Shown here: positions 57,730 to 64,000 of the stretch, one piece after another | Position numbering within the stretch: position 1 is the stretch's first letter | Layout: each line of letters opens with the position of its first letter | Assembly: GCA_021018995.1 (NCBI GenBank) | Contig: CM037590.1 | Span: 103,975,097-104,039,096, forward strand | Source: Chloranthus sessilifolius | Lineage: Eukaryota > Streptophyta > Magnoliopsida > Chloranthales > Chloranthaceae | Length of the DNA stretch: 64,000 bases | Reading direction: 5' to 3' | Position numbers and translations under genes: made by a program | Notes under the pieces: generated by a model | Database searches by the model: none | The model's input: only the letters and a program-made list of their open reading frames with translations | What the model was told of the DNA's origin: nothing

Positions 57730-60404
57730 TGTAACGACCAAAAAGTTCTGAGAACTTCCTGATTGCTTTGGTATCCTTGCATGGCATGGAAATCGAGATA
57801 AATTTAAAATTACGAAAATAGGATTATTAATACTAATACTTTTAATCTATGTGCATACGAAGTGATAGATCACTTGCGACATGAATCCGAGATCCGTTTG
57901 GATCCTTTATAAGATGCTGGATACGTGTGAGTGTGTGTGCGCTCAACACCGGAGCGAAAGGTTGGAAATGGAAATATCAAAGATATTTCGACTGGTAGCT
58001 TATAAGAGAAGTAAGGTTAGGGAAACCTGGTACATCTTTTCCCTTGGAACCTCTGCTTGCAAACTATTGCTAGAACTTCCTCTGTGAGAAACCAAGCTTA
58101 TGAAACCCTAGAATTCTGATCTTCTTATTGGAGTGTAAGTAAATCGACGTGTATACATCAATTACGTTGTGAGTGCCATACACACTTGTGTGTTAACATG
58201 GGTGGTGCTTTGGTTCATCAGAAAAACCATTCTGGCGAACTCTCGAGTTAGGATCTGAAACCTATGCAAACCTAGGATGTCGTGGACCTAGAAGTAATCA
58301 TCGGAAGAGGTGAGTTATTATGAGTTTTGTAGGAGATTTATATGTCTTAAATGTGTGTGTGATGGAGGCTTAAATGATTCGTGGAAAATCATTATGGTTA
58401 GGGCTGATTTAGGATTGAAATCAACAACCCCATTAATGACAGCTTGACTGTCATATCCGATCGATCAATTAGAGAAATTGATCGATCAACATGTAATTTG
58501 ATCGATCAAATTTGATAAATGATCGATCAAATTTTATAAGGCCTCTTAGAGAGAGTAGGGTGTTTTTCTTGAGAAGTTGAAGCCCGGCGTGCCCGATCGA
58601 TCAAATTGGTGGTTTGATCGATCGAATTTGGTAATGATCAATCAAATTATGAGGTGATCGATCAAGTGTGAACTGATCGATCAATTGAGAATTGATCGAT
58701 CAATCTGTGAAATTGATCGATCAAATCAAGGATTTGATCGATCGAATTTTATAAGCACCCTGTGAGAACAGGAGGTAGGTTTTTCTGAAAATTTCACTCG
58801 ATCGATCAACCATGAGGATTGATCGATCGAATTTGGAACTTGATTGATCAAGTGGGAGATTGATCAATCAAATTCAAGTCTGTTCTGAATTGATGAAAAA
58901 GGTGGGTTTGATCGATCAACGGCAAAGATTGATCGATCAACTTGAGAATCCGATCGATCAAAAATGGAGATTGATCGATCAGATGTCCTCTGTTCTGAGT
59001 GTGCAGTTATGAGGCATCCGATCGATCAATGAAGAGATTGATCGATCATATGTGAATCTGATCGATCAAACATAAAGATTGATCGATCGAATCCCCTATT
59101 CTTTTGAACTATTTTCTGTTTTGGGTTTTTGGGAAACAAACACTTCTCCTCAGTGTACTTTTGTTGTTTTGACACGTAGTATACTATATGTATGATCTAG
59201 GTCGAGGCTTGAACCTCTTATAAGGCTTTAGATTTGCTTAGAAAGATTAAATCTGAGGTTGGGGAAATTCAACCTAGATTGTATCTGATTTTGACGGCAT
59301 GGTTTTCGGTACATAAATATCTGTTCTCTTCTGCTATACAAGTTCTGTTATCTGTTTCTGCATCTGTTCTGTTATCTAACTTGGAGGTCTTATGAGGAAT
59401 GATTTAAAGTTCATCTAACGAACCCCACCGACTCGACGGTATACCTGTGACCAGCTCGGCGGAATATTCGTGCATCTGCCTTGAAAATTCATCGGCATAA
59501 TTGCGCTCCTTAGATGAGGCTTTGTTGCATTTTGAAATTGTTCATTGAATGATGATGGTCAAGGTTACCCATCAGCACACATCTGACTACCACGTGCTAT
59601 ATTCATGGGAGTTATTTAAGTATATAGAAATTAAGATGATAATTACTGTACGCATGCATCTGATCACTCTTAAATTAGGTATGTTTTCCTTTGCTTCTGC
59701 ATATGCTCTATTTATTAAAAGCCTTGCATTCTGGTTATTTTGCATATTTGATCATCTGTTTGCATTTATTCAGCTCTGTCTACACTCTACATTATCTATC
59801 TGTCTGAGTTACTTTCTGTATGTCATGCTTTATAATTCGAATGTAATTTACTTGAGTTTCTTTTATTAAGCTTAGATGGTAGCTCACCTTGTTTTCTATA
59901 TAATAGGTTCTGAGGCTAGGGTCGCTGGTACGGAGAGCGACCCTGACTATCAGCCGGAGATTGAGGCTGAGGACGAGGAGACGGATATCTAGGTTGACGA
60001 GTTTTACCCTTTGCCTGGGTATATGAGTCTTGTATTTTGGGTTTCTGGTTATGCATTTTGGTTTATCTGTGAGCCTGGTGGCCACTTCTGTATTATTTTA
60101 TATTAGATGTTATTTGTATTCATATACATTCTATAGGAACCACTGTTTTTGAGTGATGGATGTCCATCACCATTGGTTCTTCTTAGTTTCTTTTTGAGGA
60201 TGTATATTCTTTTATATATTTATGTATTGTTTATTTTCTTCCTTTTCTTTTGAGCCTTTTTTTATGATTCGATCTGCCACTACTGGACAGTGTTTGCTCT
60301 GATTTCCGCTAGATGAGCAGACACTCTTTGTTTTATCCTGGGGATCATCTAGAGCATGATCCTGATGGCACGGGTTTTTGTGTGCGAAAATCCGGGCTGT
60401 CACA
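57730..60404 (+). repeat. 3' LTR of element F (2675 bp)
   Basis: Starts TGTAACGACCAAAAAGTTC and ends CGGGCTGTCACA. Same parts as the 5' LTR; its GATCGATC array (58455-59095) has about two more units than the 5' copy. About 5% different from the 5' LTR in the stretch I compared. Confidence 0.92.
58455..59095. repeat. GATCGATC palindrome array in the 3' LTR
   Basis: About 24 units, counterpart of 48060-48675. An additional block at about 58655-58705 (aagtgtgaactgatcgatca followed by attgagaattgatc) is absent from the 5' LTR, so the array has changed length since insertion. Confidence 0.88.
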
Positions 60405-60779
60405 CTTTTAAATTAGGTGTCAATGAAACAACCTCTTAAAAGTAAAAAAATCTTAATCTTATTGTTATTTTATCAATCTATTTCTAAGTTAATCATGTAG
60501 TTTTATCAACAAACAAAACTGTTGCATAAGTCTTTGTTCTATGCCTAGGGAAAGGGTAATATGGTAACTTAATCAAAATTTTGCAACAAAATTTAACCAA
60601 AGTTTTACAATAAAAAACTGTAATTAGTCTAAGGGAGTAAAAATTCTAAACCATCTCTTTCAGGCATTTTCTCAAACAGTTAGAAGGTATAGGATGAATT
60701 ACACATCTTCTCAACTGAGAATAAAGAAAATGATATGGGAATAAAGAAAATTCATCATCTGAATAACCCTCTAGATTTA

Positions 60780-60782
<3 letters not shown>
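60405..60782. other. No gene recognised
   Basis: Right flank of element F. AT-rich, with no family I know. ctttt (60405-60409) is the right target copy. Confidence 0.5.

Positions 60783-60825
<43 letters not shown>
60783..60825. repeat. (TA)n microsatellite
   Basis: About 21 TA units with one interruption, directly abutting the first Micron-like MITE. Confidence 0.95.
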
Positions 60826-61203
60826 GGAAAAGGGATCCATCCTCAATGGGCGGACGGTCACCGTCCTCCAACCTTTCACGTGTAGCTCCACGTGGCACCC
60901 AAAATATTGTTTCGATGCCACGTGGACTTTAGGTGCATTGCTTAGATCATCTTTGAAAAAAGAAAATTAAAAACTCATCTCCACCGTGTATTTTTTGAAC
61001 CGTGAAATGTGGACCAATGAAAACCGTCAAACTTTGACTTATGGGTTTAAGATTATTATTATTATTATTATTATTTTAATATTGATCTAAACTGTCTACC
61101 TGTGCTCCACGTGACAACCAAAAAGTATTTTGGGTGCCACGTGGAGCTCCACGTGGATCTTAGATGACAGTCACCGTCCTTCAGTGGAGGACCAAACCTG
61201 CTC

Positions 61204-61205
<2 letters not shown>
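60826..61205. mobile_element. Micron-like MITE, copy 1 (about 380 bp)
   Basis: Long imperfect inverted ends of about 75 bp: ggcggacggtcaccgtcctc plus ctccacgtggcacccaaaat on the left, and ttttgggtgccacgtggagc plus gtcaccgtccttcagtggag on the right. Flanked on both sides by (TA)n, as described for rice Micron elements that insert in TA microsatellites. Contains a (TTA)n run (61050-61076). Non-coding. Confidence 0.75.

Positions 61206-61235
<30 letters not shown>
61206..61235. repeat. (TA)n microsatellite between two MITEs
   Basis: About 15 TA units exactly filling the gap between the two Micron-like copies. Confidence 0.95.
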
Positions 61236-61237
<2 letters not shown>

Positions 61238-61612
61238 AAAAGGTGTCCGTCCTCCATGGGAGGATGGTTACCGTCCTCCAAGCTTCCACATGGAGCTCCA
61301 CGTGGCACCCAAAATATTATTTTGATGCCATGTGGAGCTTGGGTGCATTGCTTAGATCATCTTTGAAAAAAAAAATTTGAAAACTCATCTCCACCGTGTG
61401 TTTTTTGAACCTTGAAATGTGGACCGATGAAACCCGTCAAACTTTGACTTGTGAGTTTAAAAAGTATTTTTCAAAATTTATTTTTTTAATATTGATCTAT
61501 ACCATCCACTTGTGCTCCACGTGGCACCCAAACAGGGTTTTGGGTGCCACGTGGAGCTCTATGTGTATCTTGGAGGACGGTCACCATCCTCCATTGGAGG
61601 ACCTAACCAGCT
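61236..61612. mobile_element. Micron-like MITE, copy 2 (about 377 bp)
   Basis: Same family and orientation as copy 1, with ends ggaaaaggtgtccgtcctcc and, inverted, tccattggaggacctaacca. Internal landmarks tgcattgcttagatcatctt, aactcatctccaccgtgt and gtcaaactttgactt are shared with copy 1. Followed by (TC)n and a short TA run. Confidence 0.75.
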
Positions 61613-62057
61613 CTCTCTCTCTATATATATTTTTTATTTGAGCAAAACTTAATCAAAACAGACTAAGATAATTTTGAGTCAAGAAGCCCTAAATTCTACA
61701 GATAAATCAAAGAAATCTAGGGAAATCGAGCGTAGTGACAAAAAATCAAGAGCAAAAATTGAGCCTTAAAGCTTGGATCAAAGTTCATGTTGCTAGATCG
61801 AAAGCCTCTCGAAGCTCCAACAATCTCGCCTCGAACAATTTCAATCGCTGCAGATGGAAACCATTCTTAGTTGGGATCATATCTCGACAAGATTTTCGAT
61901 CTCTATGCCATGGTTACGACCAAACGACAAGCACGGAGATGAAGAACAAGAAGAAGAGATTTTAGGTTCCCGCGTTTGGATAAGACGAAGAAGAAGCCAT
62001 GGTTGAGTTTGGATAGGAAGGCGAAGAAGACGACAGGGTATTTGGGCGTTGAAGAAT
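61613..62057. other. No gene recognised
   Basis: Moderately GC-balanced sequence with lysine-rich short frames on the plus strand and a hydrophobic one on the minus strand (61903-62130); neither matches a family I know. Could be an old untranslated exon, but nothing supports it. Confidence 0.4.
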
Positions 62058-62204
62058 CACTACAAAAATATGGGATTTTAGCGGCACTTGCCACTAAGGC
62101 ATTTTTTGGTAACGCCAGGACTAACAACAACGTTTTTGGTAGTGACAGGACTAATAGCAGCAGTTTTTGGCTAAAAAAACTGCCTAGTCTTATTTTTTGT
62201 AGTG
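62058..62204 (+). mobile_element. CACTA-type MITE, copy 2 (147 bp)
   Basis: Starts CACTACAAAAATATGGGATT and ends CTTATTTTTTGTAGTG. Target duplication aat (62055-62057, 62205-62207). The interior has ttagcggca and agcagcagtttttggc words like the other copies. Confidence 0.85.
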
Positions 62205-62207
62205 AAT

Positions 62208-62931
62208 GCTCCCGTGCGCTGAAGTTCTTTTAGAAAAGTGTATTTGGGTGCCCAATTTCTTTTAGAAATGAAGGTCACAGGTTCAAACCTGTTTGCTTAC
62301 AAAAATTACCTTTTAGCGGGCCGTTGCATTCAATAAACATCTGTTTTGTATAAGAGGATTTATTTGCAATGACCACAAATTGTGGTTTCAAAAGAGCAAG
62401 TAAAATCGTATATTCGGCATTTTCACATAGTGGAAGCCTAACAGATGAAGAGATGGTAGGATTGTTGGTTGTTGTTGGTTTACTGGAAGCCAGTAGGCAT
62501 CGACAGTCTGAATTCGACAACAGAAGGGCATGATTGATATGTTATTTGAGAGATGACACTCACTGAGTCATACATTTTTTTTGGATGTTGTAGAGTTAAT
62601 ATTCACCATTCTTGATTATCAGACCCTTGCTAGGGTACCAATTTTGGGGTTATTGCCATGGGAAGTTGGTAAGGGGTTATCAGAGAAATCCGGCTTGTTA
62701 CTGCACTAGGCAAAATAAAGGAAAAGGCCTAGGATGATGTGGTTTCCCATGTGATATGGTAAGTTGAAGGTTGTGATGCCAGTACAGAACTTTGTGAACA
62801 ACACCTTATTGACTTCTTGGATGTATTCTGTATCTCCGTAGTGGAATCTTCATAGCCGAAAGTAGTGGGATGGATGAGGGGGTGTTCTTTTACACCACCC
62901 AGGTGTCTGATAGAAAGAGGATGATTCTGAA
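62208..62931. other. No gene recognised
   Basis: No frame of a known family. A GGTTCAAACCT word (62280-62290) resembles a pol III B box but no A box is seen in front of it. Confidence 0.45.
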
Positions 62932-62934
62932 AAC

Positions 62935-63082
62935 CACTACAAAAAATAAGACTATTAGCAGCAGGTTTTTTGCAGTAAAAAACTGATGCTATTAACAAAA
63001 AAGTTATTAAGACTATTAGCGGCAGTTTTTTTGTTAATAGCACAGTTTATGGCTACCGCTAATTGTATCATTTTTTGTAGTG
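62935..63082 (+). mobile_element. CACTA-type MITE, copy 3 (148 bp)
   Basis: Starts CACTACAAAAAATAAGACTA and ends ATTTTTTGTAGTG. Target duplication aac (62932-62934, 63083-63085). Closest to copy 1: both contain gcagtaaaaaactgNNgcta and ttttttgttaatag. Confidence 0.88.
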
Positions 63083-63085
63083 AAC

Positions 63086-63437
63086 CTATTATAGTAGGAA
63101 ATTTGTATAGGAACTTGGACATATAGTCCATTCTTCCTTCTTCTCCGATCGTAATGACCAGTGTGCTGCGAGATTAGATCTTCTTTAAGGATGGTATTGT
63201 GAATATTGTTATTCTGATTGCTACAATATGGCAGCCTGACGGCTAGATTTTTGGATCCTTTCTTACACTACAATTGTGGGATATGATAGTTCCTCAAGGC
63301 AGCAGAGGTGGTTGTTATTTCACCTGTCTACTTTCAATAGCGGTGGGGTGAGTGTGATGGAATGACATCATCAATATGCTAGAAGTTTCTATTTTGGTGG
63401 CCACCACTAAGGTCAACCCGTTGACCTTTGAATGGTG
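63086..63437. other. No gene recognised
   Basis: Intergenic sequence between the MITE and the copia LTR. Nothing recognised. Confidence 0.45.
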
Positions 63438-63588
63438 TAAGATCAATCTTGAGATGTGTAGTTGCTAATTCGGTGAGTTTGAAGAGAATAAGCAACTAAT
63501 AGGTAAGTCTTTTAGTTATGGTATAATTGTGATTTCTAATCATAATATAATTAGTAGTTTAAGTCCTTAATGGGAAAGGACTCTTTGG

Positions 63589-63600
63589 CTATAAATATAA
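63589..63600 (+). promoter_or_regulatory. TATA box of the element G LTR
   Basis: GCTATAAATATA with the start of transcription expected about 30 bp downstream, inside the LTR. Confidence 0.65.
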
Positions 63601-63836
63601 GGGGTGCCTGGTCCGAACGATGACTCGACACAATTCAATCCTCCCTATTATCAAAAGCATCCCCATTGTGCTAGGAGATATTGAGGGCGAGAAGATTGTT
63701 GAAGACCGGCAACCAACCATTAATGGCTCACACTCAAGGTGCGCACGTATATTTAATATATTGATTGATCATGAGCCTAGATCTTAGGGTTTATTTTGGA
63801 TGGTCAGATCCATAGATCCATATAGATTCCATCAAT

Positions 63837-63848
63837 TGGTATCAGAGC
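63837..63848 (+). other. Primer-binding site of element G
   Basis: TGGTATCAGAGC, perfect match to the initiator tRNA-Met site. Confidence 0.85.
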
Positions 63849-64000
63849 TATATCGGTGCATGGTCGATTGAAACATCAAGTTAAGTATTTGTATGGTGAC
63901 CTCTTTAGCAATTTAAGTGGGATTGCAACTGGGTGTGAAGATGGAACCGTGAGAGAGAGATCCACATCATGTTGCCTTTACACCAAAAAAAAAAAAATTT

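Larger units (their letters stand above)
47347..60404 (+). mobile_element. Element F: Tekay-like chromovirus (Ty3/gypsy), both LTRs present
   Basis: 13,058 bp with LTRs 47347-50001 and 57730-60404, target duplication ccttt/ctttt (47342-47346, 60405-60409; four bases exact), initiator-Met primer site, gag with a CCHC knuckle, protease, RT, RNase H, integrase, chromodomain, an extra reading frame and a polypurine tract. Structurally complete but decayed, with roughly ten breaks. In about 270 bp compared by eye (47820-48090 against 58200-58470) the LTRs differ at about 5% of positions; with a commonly used plant rate of 1.3e-8 per site per year that is about 2 million years, more in slow-evolving trees. 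It is the best-preserved large element here. Confidence 0.92.
63438..64000 (+). mobile_element. Element G: 5' end of a copia-type LTR retrotransposon, rest off-window
   Basis: An LTR ending ATTCCATCA at 63834 is followed after two bases by TGGTATCAGAGC (63837-63848), the initiator-Met primer site. The LTR start is uncertain; the first suitable TG is about 63438, giving roughly 400 bp, a normal copia length. A TATA box stands 240 bp before the LTR end. The leader runs to the window end with no coding visible, so the copia call rests on LTR size and primer site and could be another lineage. Confidence 0.65.

Noticed and set aside
60783-61235. Frames containing Ile-Tyr repeats
   Set aside because: Translations of the (TA)n microsatellites.
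62280-62290. GGTTCAAACCT as B box of a tRNA gene or SINE
   Set aside because: No A box at the right distance, no cloverleaf and no poly-A or poly-T end; a single 11-bp match is weak.

Overview
The window is repeat-dense nuclear DNA from a flowering plant. Plant-only retrotransposon lineages (Tat/Ogre, Athila, Tekay chromovirus, copia), plant MITEs, and introns with GT/AG ends in plant gene fragments (CYP85A, universal stress protein) all point that way. I cannot name the species. I found no intact host gene and no RNA gene.

Bases 1-42600 read as a five-deep nest of retroelements. Element A (Tat-lineage Ty3/gypsy, minus strand, 1-14402) sits in the protease region of element B (same family, plus strand, 14403-29595). 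B sits in element C (Athila-like, minus, 29596-33707), C in the gag region of element D (Ogre-like, minus, 33708-40163), and D in the LTR of an older chromovirus remnant, E (40164 to about 42600). For each level only the right-hand side of the host element is in view; the other halves should lie left of base 1 in the reverse order. Smaller insertions decorate the stack: a 2.4-kb piece in A's gag (8560-10992), a solo Athila-type LTR in D's leader (36216-37679) and a CACTA-type MITE in D's LTR (39166-39337).

Element B carries, between integrase and its 3' LTR, a multi-exon gene on the opposite strand (about 19960-23750) with a plant mobile domain followed by short coiled-coil exons. Before its 3' LTR lie three tandem hairpins whose stems change in step.

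Bases 42600-47346 are the only stretch that looks like former low-copy host DNA. It holds the last two exons of a CYP85A-type cytochrome P450, two exons of a universal stress protein gene on the same strand, two TAA-type fold-back MITEs, another fold-back sequence and a 262-bp TRIM.

Bases 47347-60404 are a structurally complete but decayed Tekay-like chromovirus (element F) with 2.65-kb LTRs, a target duplication, a chromodomain, an additional reading frame after the chromodomain and three arrays of a GATCGATC-type palindrome. Beyond it are two Micron-like MITEs set in (TA)n, two more CACTA-type MITEs and the 5' end of a copia element (G) running off the window.
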